Shown here: positions 1 through 10,871 of the stretch, in pieces
Numbering within the stretch: position 1 is the first letter of the stretch
How the letters are laid out: every line of letters begins with the position of its first letter
From: Adiantum capillus-veneris
Lineage: Eukaryota > Streptophyta > Polypodiopsida > Polypodiales > Pteridaceae
Direction: 5' to 3'
Assembly (NCBI GenBank): GCA_014529385.2
Contig: CM043945.1
Span: 140,530,241-140,594,240, forward strand
Length of the DNA stretch: 64,000 nucleotides
The notes under the pieces: generated by a model
Told to the model about the DNA's origin: nothing
The model's database searches: none
What the model saw: the letters and a program-made list of their open reading frames with translations, nothing else
Position numbers and translations under genes: made by a program

Positions 1-583
1 CAGAGAGGGAGAGGAGAGGGAGAGGGAGAGAGGAGGGAGGAGGGAGGAGAATGAGAGAACAAAATGTTTATTACTTTTTGGGGGAAAAGATTTTTGAAAA
101 AATGGACTTTCTAAGCTTGTGGCTTAAAAAATGGGTCAAAAAATGATTTTTGGATATGTATATATGTTGGGAGGGAGTTTTAAGTAAAAAACAAATAAAA
201 ATGAATTTTTTTAAAAAAAGTCAAATTTTGACTCTTTTTGACCCACGTAATTGCTGATGTGGACACACCCCTATGCTTCCTTCACTTTAAAAAAAGGTAG
301 AGACAGAAAGCAACCTTTTAGGTCCACATCCTACATTTGTCTAAAAAAAAAGCTAGAAAAGCCTACTCAAAACTACCTTCTTCAATGCCCTTGCCCCCTA
401 AACCCCACACAACATTAGCCTTAATCCCTAAAAATTAGGATTCCTTACAAGGCCCATGCAAGGTTCATATTTCTCCTAATGATACAATCACAAACTGGAG
501 CAGAAGCTTCGAAAATAGGAGAAACTTACACAGAAAAAAAAACAGAAAAAGAGTGAGGAATTTGGCAAAATGGACAGCGCCAT
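1..583. other. Non-coding stretch, GA-rich at its left edge
   Basis: The first 50 bases are an imperfect GA/GGA low-complexity run. The rest is AT-rich with short A and T runs and no supported gene. It may be the outer part of the transposon-related fragment that follows, because the matching copy at the other end of the window runs off the edge at 64000 and cannot be compared. Confidence 0.5.
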
Positions 584-1325
584 CGCGTCCGGAATGGCTC
601 AAAACCCCAGTCTACAATGTCAAAGTGCTCAAATTCGACCTCGGATGAGCAGTTTACGGCCAAAACAGGCTCCAAAAACCCAAAAATCACACCTGCGGTT
701 GTTTCTCCTCTCATCTCCACGTTTTTTCTGGTATTCTCTCTCTTTTTTCAGTTCCCACACTTAGCTTTATTAGTTGGGCACCCGTGGCCTTTTAGATGAC
801 CTCAAACGGACCCCGAACAGGCCAAAAACTGACCTCGCAGTGCATAGTTGTCACCTTTTTGCATCATCCGTACACCTGGCACTCAATTTTTTCAAATAAT
901 GCATCCCGCAACCACGTGAAGTGGCCCCAAAAAGTGGTCTTCATGATGACCTTTCTGCATAAGTATGACAAGAAAACACCCACGTCGTGTCCATACTTCT
1001 CCGCGTGCAAGTATTGACCCCGTTCGACCTCCTGACACCACTCGATGCCATCTGACGCACCTGCTTACCTCATGTCGTCGGCCCACGGATAGCTTCCTCG
1101 AGATGTTTTACGCACTACCAACTCCTCCTCATTGTAGAAAAAACACACTGGTACTGGTGATAGTGAAAATCGATGCACTATGTACATGCTGTCCTACCTG
1201 TATACATGTGGGCCCCACATAACCACCTGGCTCTGGAGAATGGGCAATTCTTTATTTGATGCACCATGCATGTGTATGTACATATGCGCAATCCCTTGCT
1301 CCAAAAAACTCTTGACAACGTGGAT
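584..1325 (+). repeat. Inverted-orientation partner of the Tnp2 transposon flanks; candidate internally deleted derivative
   Basis: Two blocks match the reverse complement of the right end of the window. Block 584-800 matches 64000-63780, which lies upstream of the transposase gene. Block about 893-1325 matches 58384-57955, which lies downstream of it. Their order and orientation are those of the 5' and 3' flanks of the minus-strand transposon, but here they are 90 bases apart instead of about 5.4 kb, and the whole transposase gene is missing. This is what a non-autonomous internal-deletion derivative looks like. The alternative is an older repeat into which the transposon inserted. The similarity was aligned by eye; short ORFs in the two copies resemble each other only because the DNA does. 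Confidence 0.7.
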
Positions 1326-1565
1326 AGGAAAATCTTCTACCAACAGAAGATCGTGTACCTATTCGGTGCGGCGGTGCTAGGAGAAATCCTTAATTCACCA
1401 AACCCTATCATTCTCCCCATATTGGATTACCACCATTCCTTCAATGTTTCTATCTTTATCTTGTTTTGATCTATCCACCCAACTGTGTAAAAAACCGCTA
1501 TGAGCTGCTACTGTTGTTAGTATAAAATTTAAAAAGAAAAGTTTGTAATTTTCTGAGTCCCTACC
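1326..1565. other. Unassigned stretch before a gag fragment
   Basis: No gene is seen. The stretch may be remnant leader of the Tat-type element whose gag begins at 1566; no LTR end or primer-binding site can be placed with confidence. Confidence 0.4.
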
Positions 1566-1810
1566 ATGGCAAGTGTTTCTTTCCCCACGTTCAGCGGAAA
1601 GAAGGGAGAAGATCTCACCATCGACGTTTTGGATGATTTCGACATTGCTTGTGTCGTTTCCAACAAAGATGATGACGCTGCATGACTTTGAATTTTTCCT
1701 TTACTGATGAAAGTAGAGGCCAAGTCCTGGTACAATGCATTGCCCCAAGCTACCAAGAATGCATGGGATGTGTTACGGGCTGCCTTTGTTAAAGAGGTTT
1801 GGTGGAGGCA
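1566..1810 (+). pseudogene. gag 5' fragment of the Tat-type element
   Basis: Reading from the ATG at 1566 gives a start MASVSFPTFSG. After two in-frame stops (the first TGA at 1683-1685) the same frame gives a retrotransposon-gag segment with KSWYNALP and WDVLRAAF, matching the usual pattern of an aromatic Trp-Tyr followed by W..L...F. It stops at 1810, exactly where the TG of another element's LTR begins, and resumes after 10871. Gag packages the RNA genome in cytoplasmic particles. The stops make this copy non-functional. Confidence 0.7.
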
Positions 1811-3412
1811 TGTAACATTTAATGGCCTAAAAACTTGTGTGTAGCAAAAATTAGCATGAACATAGTGGGCATTTCATTAGAATAGATTCCTAATGAGAAT
1901 TACAAGAGTGCTTGGGTGGAGAGAGCAACAAAAAGCATAACACCTAGTTAGATAGCATGAACAATACTTTCAAAAGAGAGAGAAATTAAGCTATTGATAA
2001 CAGTTGAGGACCGGATTTGCATGGAGCCGGTCCCCCCTCCAAAAGGCTTTGTATTATGGTTTCTCCCATCAAGAGAGACATTGTACAATACAACTCTTTG
2101 TGTTCCTTCAAGACTAGCTACTGCAATGAATATGAAAGCTTCATGCACTAAGCAAAACACTTAGCAAACACAACATCAATTATCCCCGGTCTCAGACCCA
2201 AGACCTCACACACATTCAAAGATGGTGAGAGCTAGCAGGGTATGGGAGTAGATTGAGAGGAAGAAGGAGTATCTTACGAGAAAGATGTACATATCCTCAT
2301 ATAATCACTCATATTAGCATAGCTTAGCTTAGTAATTAGCATGGTAGAGGAGATGAGCATGCATTGAAGCTTGGCTCTTGATTGGATTTGCATCACAAAG
2401 CCAAGAGTTGTTGGTGTAGGCCTCCCTTCTCACAAGCTTGGAGTAGGTGGTAAGCTTTCCATTAAAGCTTGAGAAGGAGAGAGAGTCTTCTTTACTTCAC
2501 ACATGAGATTGTGTGAGTGTGTGTGATAATGCCTTGCAAAAATCAGCCCCCCCCCTTTCTCTCTCTCTCTCTCGGGCGAGCCCCCTTGCTATTTGCTCTT
2601 GCTGTCCTCCCATTGGACCTCCCTATAGCTAGCCAATGACAATTAAGCAGCATAAGTGATAGCCTTCTGACATGTGTCCCCCTTTCCCCTTTTGTGAGAG
2701 CTTAAGGTAATTTAATAATTCAACTAAACTCTCATTGGACCCCTTTGCCTCCTAGCCAATAGGAATCAGGCAAGCCATTGGGCTGCTGAATGCTCATTGG
2801 ACCCCTTGGGAGACTGTCCAATAGTCTTCTAGAGGACTTAATTCTCATTGGTTCTTTTATTAAGTGTTTTCAAATTAATTAAACTAGATTTACTCTAGCC
2901 TAATTCTCATTGGTCCACCTCCAAGGCCATCCAATAGGGATTGGGTACACCTTGTGGGCATCTGGGCTAAGGAGCTGACATGTGTTCCTCATTGCCTTTG
3001 TGTAAAGGGAGCTTGTGTGTGTGTGTGTGTGTGGCTTTCTCTCTCATCCCCTACATGCAAGGCTCGACCCCTCCTAAGTAGGGATTGCAAAGACTTTTTT
3101 GTACACACATAAAGCATCCAATTCCCCTATGGTTGACCTTTGGACACAACCTTTGAATTTTGGAACCTTAGCATTTTTGGAAGTCTTAATGGGCTGAACC
3201 TTAGGGTCTTTTTAGCCCATTGTTGCACATGGCTCTTTTGCAGATGGCCCCCCCTTTGGATCCCTATTTTCCCTCCTTTGGATCCCTACTATGGCCGGTT
3301 TGCTAGCTTAACCAATATTCTAGCCTTTTCTCCCCTGGCACTTCCCCATATTAAATGATCAATTTAACATGAGAATATCATTTAGGATAATTAGATATTG
3401 ATTATTATGACA
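1811..3412 (-). repeat. 3' LTR of the chromodomain element
   Basis: It starts TGTAACATTTAATGG and ends ATTATTATGACA, matching 9108-10866. It contains CT and TG microsatellites near 2558 and 3010 and a striking series of CCAAT/ATTGG boxes (2608-2945). Relative to the other LTR it keeps a segment of about 110 bp (around 2320-2450) and lacks the miniature element. It is the 3' LTR because the element reads on the minus strand. Confidence 0.95.
2608..2945. promoter_or_regulatory. Cluster of CCAAT/ATTGG boxes inside the LTR
   Basis: About ten CCAAT or ATTGG pentamers occur within about 340 bases, mostly as ATTGGACC followed 15-30 bases later by CCAATAG. The pairs can fold into short hairpins and are potential NF-Y sites. 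The same cluster occurs in the other LTR (about 10070-10395). Its regulatory role is inferred. Confidence 0.5.
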
Positions 3413-3427
3413 TTACCTCTCTCTTGA
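3413..3427 (-). other. Polypurine tract of the chromodomain element
   Basis: Directly inside the 3' LTR the minus strand reads AAGAGAGAGGTAA, a purine run that abuts the LTR's TG. This is the expected plus-strand DNA primer site. Confidence 0.7.
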
Positions 3428-3765
3428 AATATAGTCATCCTCGACTATGGTGTATAGAAGAGAAAGCATATTCATGAGTCCTTTTCTTAGCGGTAGACGA
3501 TCCGTATGTTACCCTACGACATCATTCCACAATGGATGACTAGTCCATTTGGTGCTTGAGAGTCTGAGGCTGCCGCAAGCATGTCTGCACATTAGTCCTA
3601 TCAATCTTCCATAGTAGGGTGACAAGCTCTACTTGGTGTTTGGGAGACGTCGTCTCCGCAAACTTGATCTAAGCATGCATACTACTTCATTTTTGTGCAC
3701 AATAAAGAAAAAGAGAGTCTTATAAGACAGAAAATTTGTTCATTTTTAACATTTGGTACATTTTC

Positions 3766-5075
3766 TTACTCTTGGGAAGCATTATAAGCATTGACAAGGT
3801 TTAGGTTATCCTTTAATTGTATGCCTTGCATCCATCTAGCATCTTCAAAAGGATAATTCTTAAACTTAATAAGATATCGTCGGCGGATAGTCTTACCGCC
3901 TCTTAGTACCTTGTCTTCATGTCGGAGAATGGACTCGGGCTGCAGCACCTCCTCTTGGTCCTCGATCTCCGGTGGGTCTTCAATAGTTGGTTCTTGAGGT
4001 GGCTCTCCTTTGTAAGGATTTAATAGGCTCACATGGAAAGCATTGTGTATGAGCCAATGATTGGGCAACTTGAGTTGATAGGCCATATCATTGATTGGCC
4101 TAAGAATCTAGAAGGGACCATACTACCTTTTTGCTAGTTTAGCATAGTACTTTTGGTGTCCCGTAGGATTCTTGCCCGTCGTGTGCCTTAATCGAGCCTT
4201 GGGAAATTTTAATAAGACCCAATCATTTTCTTTAAAGGTTTGGGCTCTTCTGTGCTTATCAGCAGCAGCAGCAGCCTTTTTCCTTTGCTGTGAGATAGAG
4301 ATAGCATCCTTAATCTTTTGAAAAGATTCTTGTAGGTCCCGGCTATACGCATCTGTAGAAAAGATCTTCCCATGTACCTTAAGTAGCAAGGGACTTTTTG
4401 ATCTCCCCTCAATTACCTCGAAAGGTGATTTTCCCGTGGAAGTATGTACAGTGTTATCGTAAGCATACTCCACTAAGGGTAAGTACTTCTCCCATTGGGA
4501 TCTTTGATCTACTTCCGTTACATAGGCTTTTAGTAGATCGAGAATTGTAAGGTTAGCTATTTCACTTTGGCCATCCGTTTGTGGATGATAGGACGAAGAG
4601 AAGTTTAGCCTTGTCCCTAAATTCTCAAAGAGACCCTTCCAGAAATTACTGGTCATTCTAGGATCTCTATCCGACACTATGGACATTGGCAAGCCATGGT
4701 ACTTGAAAATTTGTGAAATGAAGAGGGTTGCCATTTGATGGGCTTTGATAGTATTTTTGATAGGTATAAAATGAGCTTGTTTACTGAACCTGTCTACTAT
4801 CGTCCATATTCCCGTATTCCCATGGATAGACTTAGGCAATCCAAAGATAAAATCCATGGATATGCTCTCTCCCATGGTGAATTAGGGATTGGCAAGGGTT
4901 GAAGTAATCCAAGTTTCTTCCCTCTATCAAATTTTGTATTTTGGCATACCACGCATTTAGAAACATACTCTTGTATGTTCACTGTCATGGTAGGCCAATA
5001 GAAATATATTTCAATTCCCTTTAAAGGTAGACTGAATCCCTCTATGCCCCGCATAAGGTGGAGCATGAGATTCAT
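3766..5075 (-). pseudogene. Integrase with C-terminal chromodomain-like segment (chromodomain element)
   Basis: Frames at 4797-5075, 4123-4875 and 3766-4086 together make an integrase. The zinc-binding part begins in the neighbouring frame (AGHRG) and continues to CVVCQNTK. The core holds the three acidic residues in SMDF, SDRDPRM and DGQSE. After a frame break comes AYQLKLP...IHNAFHVSLL, then a segment with YLIKFKNYPFEDARW, which matches the chromodomain pattern that tethers chromoviruses to modified histones. Integrase inserts the cDNA into the genome. At least two frame breaks (near 5010-5070 and 4090-4120) mean no complete enzyme is encoded, although the catalytic triad survives. Confidence 0.9.
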
Positions 5076-6540
5076 ACATTACTTTCTCACGTAGTGAGTT
5101 AGTAACACATAGTCTATTGCCATAGAGAATATAACCATCTTGTAAAGTAAATGGTTCTTCTTTCTTCTCTAATGCAAGGGCTGAAATCACATCTCTAAAA
5201 TCGGGATCAATAGCGTACTCATCTATCATTGAAGATAGATCATTGTGAGTTGCTATGGAAACCGCATTCACTCTCGGCCGTCTTGAGAGTGCATGAGCTA
5301 CTTGATTATGCTTGCCAGCAATGTGAGCAATATGAAAATGAAATTGCGAAAGGAAATTTTCCCACCTCATTTGTTTGTCAGAGAGCTTGGTCTGCGTCAT
5401 GAAGTACTTAAGACTTTGGTGATCCGTTCGCAGAATGAAAGGAGTCCCCAATAAATAGTGCTTCCATGAGTCTAAGGCATGCAGAACTGCAAGGAGTTCC
5501 TTTTCATATATGCCTAAAGCTTGCTCAACAAGGTCAAGCCTTCGAATCTCATAGACTATGGCGTTCCCTTCTTGTAGCAAAACAGCCCCAAGGCAATCAC
5601 CACAAGCATCACATTGGACCTCAAATGGTTTTGAGAGATCCGATAGTGTAAGCACAGGTTGAGAGATAAGCTTTTCGAAAGCATTGTTCTCCTTAGCAAA
5701 CCATGTGTACCTAACGCTTTTCTTTGTTAGGTCATGTAATGGTCCCGCAATTTGTGAGAACTTTTCTATGAAGCGTCTATAGTGTGCACACACACCTATA
5801 AAGCTTCTTAGTTCATGAAGATTCTTTGGTTTAGGCCATCCTTTTATTATTTCTAACTTTGATGGATTTATTTGGATGCCATCTTGAGAGATAATGTGAC
5901 CTAAATACTGAATCTCTTGCAAGAAAAATTCACTATTCTTTCGATTAACATAAAGTTTATTCTCTCTTAAAACTTGAAATATTACCTGGAGGTGTTGCTT
6001 GTGTTAGTCTAATGAATTAGAGTAGATGATAATATCATCAAAGAACACTCCAGTGAAGGTTCGATGAGCCTGAACAGCTTCTCCATCAAGCGGTTGAATG
6101 TGGCTGGTGCATTGGTCAAGCCAAAAGGCATGACAATGTATTAATAAAGACCAAATGTGGTGCGAAATGCGGTCTTTACAATGTCTTGATCAACTATCCT
6201 TATTTGATGATAGCCACTTTTTAGGTCAATCCTACTGAAGTAGGTTGATCCTTGTAGCTTATCAAATAGGTCTTCTACCCATGGAATGGGAAACCTATTC
6301 TTGATAGTGATCCTATTTAGTGCTCTATAGTCGACACACATACGATATGTGCCGTCTTTCTTTTGCACTAATAGCACAGGTGAGCAAAATGGAGATGAGC
6401 TAGGCCTAACCATGCCCTTCTCAACTAACTCATGCACTTGCCGCATAATCTCCTCTTGTTGAGCTTGAGAAACTCGATAAGGAGTTTTGTTAGGCGGTGA
6501 ACTTCCTTGAAGAAGTTCAATAGCATGGTCATCATTACCT
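5011..6540 (-). pseudogene. Reverse transcriptase and RNase H (chromodomain element)
   Basis: The RT starts just after a TGA near 6540 and shows [21 protein letters not shown] and [18 protein letters not shown] interrupts the FGLY...MPFGLTNAPATF stretch, and a frameshift follows before the catalytic FFDD box near 6030. The frame at 5011-5922 then gives the thumb and connection (IQYLGHIIS, WPKPKNLHELRSFIG) and an RNase H with VQCDACGDCLGAVLLQ, EKELLAV and LRTDHQSLKYF. RT and RNase H copy the RNA genome into DNA in the particle. The stops and frameshifts are simple point lesions. Confidence 0.9.
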
Positions 6541-7614
6541 CATTTAGGAGGTAGCTCACAAGGGATGTCGTCAATAAAAACATCTTGAAACCCCTTGAGA
6601 AAATTGGATAACTCTAATTCCTTTTGGTTGATTTTATTTTCTTTTGCTAAAGCATTAGGTTCATTTTGAGAATCTTTAACAAAAATCATGTACACGAAAA
6701 TAGAGCTCTTTATTGACTTGTTGAAAGCTGGTGTATGTACAATGGGGATAGTGTTACCCATTTCCTTAGCATCTATACATGTCTTTTTCCCTGAACTTAA
6801 AGGAGATTCTCCTTTCAAGAAATTTAACATTGGCAGCTAGGCAATCAAACCATGGTGCCCCTAGGATTACATCCTCATGCTTGAGAGGAGAGATAAAGAA
6901 GTCCTCTTTGTCCACATATCTTTGGACATGAAGCCTCAATTTCCCGATTAAGGGAGTGATTGAAGCTTCTTGCCCCTTGAAAGCACTGTCTACGGGTAGG
7001 ACATCTCCCATCTCGTAGGCTTGTATGCCTAGCTTGGTGGCCAACTCTATAGATATAAAATTGTGAGTAGAACTAGGGTCAAAGAGAAAAAAAGCATAAT
7101 GTCCTCTTACCTTTCCCCAAGCATGGCATAGAGGAGATCCTTTGTGGTGAGTTTGGTGAGTCTCCTCCTCTTTGATTTCAACCAAGGTAGCTCTAGGAGG
7201 ATCTTGGCGGTTGTTCTTTTGGGGACAAGTGCGGTAGGCAAGCCCTTGTTCACCGCACTTGAAACACCAGTTGTCCTTGCGATAACGCTCAAGCTCTTCA
7301 AGAGAGAGTTTGTTTTCACCTTTGTAAACTCCCTTCTCTTTAGCTTTGTTGGAGTTGCCCTTAGGAGACTTTTGGACATTGTCCTTCCCCTTAGGCTCGT
7401 TGGAACTCTTGTTTTTCATGGGATTATTATTTATTTTAGCCCCTGTTTGGAAATTGATTCGAGAGGCCACCATAGTATGGTGTATTACCGCCGATATGGT
7501 ACGTGGCCTTTGACATACTCCGCCATTTCTTCGGTTAAGCCCGCACAAAATTGTTGCTTTTGCTCTCCAAAATCCAACTTTTTGAAGACAGTGGCTTTGA
7601 GTTGTAGGTCCCAA
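6540..7614 (-). pseudogene. Zinc knuckle and retropepsin (chromodomain element)
   Basis: The frame at 6766-7614 holds a nucleic-acid-binding knuckle CFKCGEQGLAYRTC, in which the expected histidine is leucine, and then an aspartic protease with FLFDPSSTHNFIS and the flap-side VILGAPWF. Families of this type usually have D-S/T/P-G at the active site; here the Gly is Ser, so cleavage activity is doubtful even without other damage. The following frame (6540-6830) links to the RT with DVFIDDIPCELPP before a TGA that replaces an arginine-type codon. The protease normally cuts Gag-Pol in the particle. Confidence 0.85.
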
Positions 7615-8690
7615 AACTTGTCTACATATTTGTGGATGGATTCATAGGGAGAGAGCTTTAAGCTTTGCCATTCAGTGAGTACTTTGTCTTTGGCATCGGT
7701 GGCTAAAAACTGCTTCATAATGGAAGCTCTTAAAGCTTTCCATGTTCGCGGAGCTTCACCGTTGGCTCGTAGGCTAGACCACCATTGTCTGGCGGACTTT
7801 TGAAAGTGCATAGCTACATGGCATAGCTTAAAGGACTCTGTGAAGCCCTCATCTCCAAACGCCGCATCAAATTGCTGGATAAAGGCCAAGACTTTGTTCG
7901 TAGCACCAAAGGTACCATCATAGAAAAGGAAAGAGATGATCTTCCCTCCCTCTTTGAATTTCTTCAGCTTGGAGGACCTCTTCCATGCGGCATAGGATTT
8001 CCTATGGCCTCTTCTTTTTTAAGGTTCAAAGGTTGCACCATCACTTTCTTCAGAATGTGAAGAATTTGAAGAAGGTGGAGAAGAGGGTGACCTCTTTCTC
8101 GCCTTTTTCTTGTCTTGATCTTCGTCGTCTTCACCATCACTTTCATAAGAGGAAGAGGATGAAGAAGATGGAGAAGAGGGTGTCCTCTTTCTTTCCTTTT
8201 TCTTCTCTTGCTTTTTATCATCCCTCTTTGAATTATGGTGTGGAGAAGGGTGCGATGGTCTTCTCCGTTTTGGTGGAGATGGAGAGCGTTTAGCCCCCCG
8301 TCTTCGTGGAGCCATCTTCGCCGAGGCGGGAGACTCGTTCCTTCAGTGGAGGCTCTTGAGTTCTCCTTTGGGAAGGAGATGCATCATCAAGAAGTTAATT
8401 CTTGAGCCCTTCATATGGATTCTCTTCTTCTTCCTGAATAGGAGAGAGGCCTCTTTTGGAAGTCTCACATGGAGGCTTCCTAGGTGTTCTCTCGTCATGG
8501 TGGTGAGCTTGGAGAATCCCGTGAGCACGGAGCTACCGTTGCACTTCACTTTGGAGAGATGGATTGCCCATGGCTTGTTGAAGCCTAGAAACAAGATAGT
8601 TAACAAGCATCGGAGCATCATTAGTAGATTGCTCATTAGCAAAATCAAAGTTATCAACATTAATTTCAGTCTCTTTACTTTGTCAGCCAT
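7485..8690 (-). pseudogene. gag polyprotein region (chromodomain element)
   Basis: An ATG at 8690 opens with MADKVK. The sense then moves to another frame (VDNFDFANEQ, LVSRLQQAMGNP), showing an early frameshift. A basic, serine-rich linker follows at 8019-8315 (RRRGAKRSPSPPKRRR), then a TAA. The retrotransposon-gag core at 7485-7889 and just upstream has FYDGTFGATNKVLAFIQQFD, ARQWWSSL, WKALRASIMKQF and YVDKFWDL. Gag forms the particle shell. The run of frameshifts and stops marks this copy as dead. Confidence 0.85.
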
Positions 8691-9094
8691 TCTAACAACT
8701 TTTAGGTGTAAACTTTTTAGGTGTACTTTGGCACTTCAAGCCCTAGTTGCTACTCCTCTTTACCCCTTTAGAAAAAGCACTCAAGCTACTGTACCCGTGG
8801 CTCGAATACCATTAATTGCAAGGAATAGAAGAAAGGGTCTTTCAACACCAAAACAACACCGGCTCCTGTCAAGCTTCTAATAGCTCAATAGTGGTTAAGC
8901 CGTAGGAAAGCCCCGTAGGACTCCACTATTAAGACCGTATCTCTCGACGGTGATGCCCCGTTAACTGCACGAAGGCAGGCGCACTGCAAGGCTGAAAAAT
9001 CCCTATTCTACTTACTCACAGGCAATTAATAATACCAACCATTTATAGCTAGCTTGAGGACCTCCCTTCTTGAGCAAGAAAAGAGAAATCTTGT
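8691..9094 (-). other. Leader between primer site and gag (chromodomain element)
   Basis: This is the untranslated leader of the element. No ORF or structure stands out. Confidence 0.6.
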
Positions 9095-9106
9095 GCTCTG
9101 ATACCA
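9095..9106 (-). other. Primer-binding site, initiator-Met tRNA type
   Basis: The minus strand reads TGGTATCAGAGC one base inside the 5' LTR, the classic plant primer site complementary to the 3' end of initiator methionine tRNA. It fixes the element's orientation as minus. Confidence 0.95.
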
Positions 9107-9107
9107 A

Positions 9108-10866
9108 TGTAACATTTAATGGCCTAAAAACTTGTGTGTAGCGGAAATTAGCATGAACATAGTGGGCATTTCATTAGAATAGATTCCTAATGAGAATTAC
9201 AAGAGTGCTTGGGTGGAGAGAGCAACAAAAAGCATAACACCTAGCTAGATAGCATTAACAATACTTTCAAAAGAGAGAGAAATTAAGCTATTGACAACAG
9301 TTGAGGACCGGATTTGCATGGAGCCGGTTCCCCCTCCAAAAGGCTTTGTATTATGGTTTCTCCCATCAAGAGAGACATTGTACAATACAACTCTTTGTGC
9401 TCCTTCAAGACTAGCTAGTGCAATGAAGATGAAAGCTTCATGCACTAAGCAAAACACTTAGCAAACACAACATCAATTATCCTCGGTCTTAGACCCAAGA
9501 CCTCACACACCTTCAAAGATGGTGAGAGCAAGCAGGGTATGAGAGTAGATTGAGAGGAAGAAGGAGTGGCTAAAAGCATGCTTTGGTGGTACAAAAAGGA
9601 CTGTCCTTGAGAGCACCTTTGACAAATCTTTGAGTTACAATTTCTACATGTCACATGAAAAACTACCTATCATATTATATATCAATGGATAGATCTTCAA
9701 ACGAAGAATCTAAAAACACAAGGTCCGAAAGTTTTTGACCTAAACTACAAAAAATTTACCAGTCCCCACTTTTTCATTGGTAGAAGTAAAATAGGTCCTT
9801 CTTTTGTACCACCAAACTACGCTTTCACCCGAGTATCTTACGAGAAAGATGTACATCTCTCATATAATCACTCATATTAGCTTAGTAATTAGTATGGGTT
9901 GAGTAGGTGGTAAGCTTTCTATTAAAGCTTGAGAAGGAGAGAGAGTCTTCTTTACTTCACACATGAGATTGTGTGAGTGTGTGTGTGTGATAATGCCTTG
10001 CAAAAATCAGCCCCCCGTCTCTCTCTTGGGCGAGCCCCCTTGCTATTTGCTCTTGCTGTCCTCCCACCATTGGACCTCCCTAGAGCTAGCCAATGACAAT
10101 TAAGCAGCATAAGTGATAGCCTTCTGACATGTGTCCCCCTTTCCCCTTTTGTGAGAGCTTAAGGTAATTTAATAATTCAACTAAACTCTCATTGGACCCC
10201 TTTGCCTCCTAGCCAATAGGAATCAGGCAAGCCATTGGGCTGCTGAATGCTCATTGGACCCCTTGGGAGACTGTCCAATAGTCTTCTAGAGGACTTAATT
10301 CTCATTGGTTCTTTTATTAAGTGTTTTTAAATTAATTAAACTAGATTGACTCTAGCCTAATTCTCATTGGTCCACATCCAAGGCCATCCAATAGGAATTG
10401 GGTACACCTTGTGGGCATCTAGGCTAGGGAGCTGACATGTGTCCCTCACTCCCTTTGTGTAAAGGGAGCTTGTGTGTGTGTGTGTGTGGATTTCTCTTTC
10501 ATCCCCTACATGCAAGGCTCGACCCCTCCTAAGTAGGGATTGCAAAGAATTTTTTGTACACACACAAAGCATCCAATTCCCCTATGGTTGACCTTTGGAC
10601 ACAACCTTTGAATTTTGGAACCTTAACATTTTTGGAAGTCTTAATGGGCTGAACCTTAAGGTATTTTTAGCCCATGTTTCACATGGCTCTTTTGCAGATG
10701 GCCCCCCCTTTGGATCCGTATTTTCCCTCCTTTGGATCCCTACTATGGCCGGTCTGCTAGCTTAACCAATATTCTAGCTTTTTCTCCCCTGGCACTTCCC
10801 CATATTAAATGATCAGTTTAACATGAGAAAATCATGTAGGAGAATTAGATATTGATTATTATGACA
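9108..10866 (-). repeat. 5' LTR of the chromodomain element
   Basis: Direct repeat of 1811-3412 with scattered substitutions. It contains a 263-bp miniature element (9568-9830) and lacks about 110 bp that the other LTR keeps. It also carries the CCAAT/ATTGG series (about 10070-10395) and a TG microsatellite near 10470. As the 5' LTR it would have held the promoter. Confidence 0.95.
9568..9830. mobile_element. Miniature inverted-repeat element (263 bp) inside the LTR
   Basis: The insert is absent from the sister LTR, which gives a precise empty site. Its ends are inverted repeats: the first 29 bases (GGCTAAAAGC...GGTGGTACAAAA) and the reverse complement of the last 29 (GGGTGAAAGC...GGTGGTACAAAA) differ at five positions. 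GAGT flanks both sides (9564-9567 and 9831-9834) but occurs once in the empty site, so it is a 4-bp target duplication. There is no ORF. The superfamily is not assigned. Confidence 0.9.
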
Positions 10867-10871
10867 AGGCA

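Larger units (their letters stand above)
1811..10866 (-). mobile_element. Chromodomain Ty3/gypsy retrotransposon (chromovirus type), full length but decayed
   Basis: LTRs 1811-3412 and 9108-10866 both run TG...CA. The 5-bp target duplication AGGCA lies at 1806-1810 and 10867-10871. The minus strand carries, in order, an initiator-Met tRNA primer-binding site, gag, protease, RT, RNase H, integrase and a C-terminal chromodomain-like segment, then a polypurine tract. The insertion splits the gag of an older Tat-type element. The coding region holds several stops and frameshifts, so it is not autonomous now. The right LTR gained a 263-bp miniature element and lost roughly 110 bp relative to the left one, which explains their unequal lengths. 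Confidence 0.95.

Noticed and set aside
570-799. Short ORF conserved in the copy at 63753-63965
   Set aside because: The similarity is at the DNA level in all frames and reflects a mobile repeat; the frames differ in length and end.
892-1086. ORF resembling 58235-58417
   Set aside because: Same reason: homologous transposon flanks, with no start, domain or codon pattern to support a gene.
3140-3358. ORFs in the chromodomain-element LTR, also at 1948-2160 and 9245-9457
   Set aside because: The pair at 1948 and 9245 is alike because the LTRs are repeats; no coding features.
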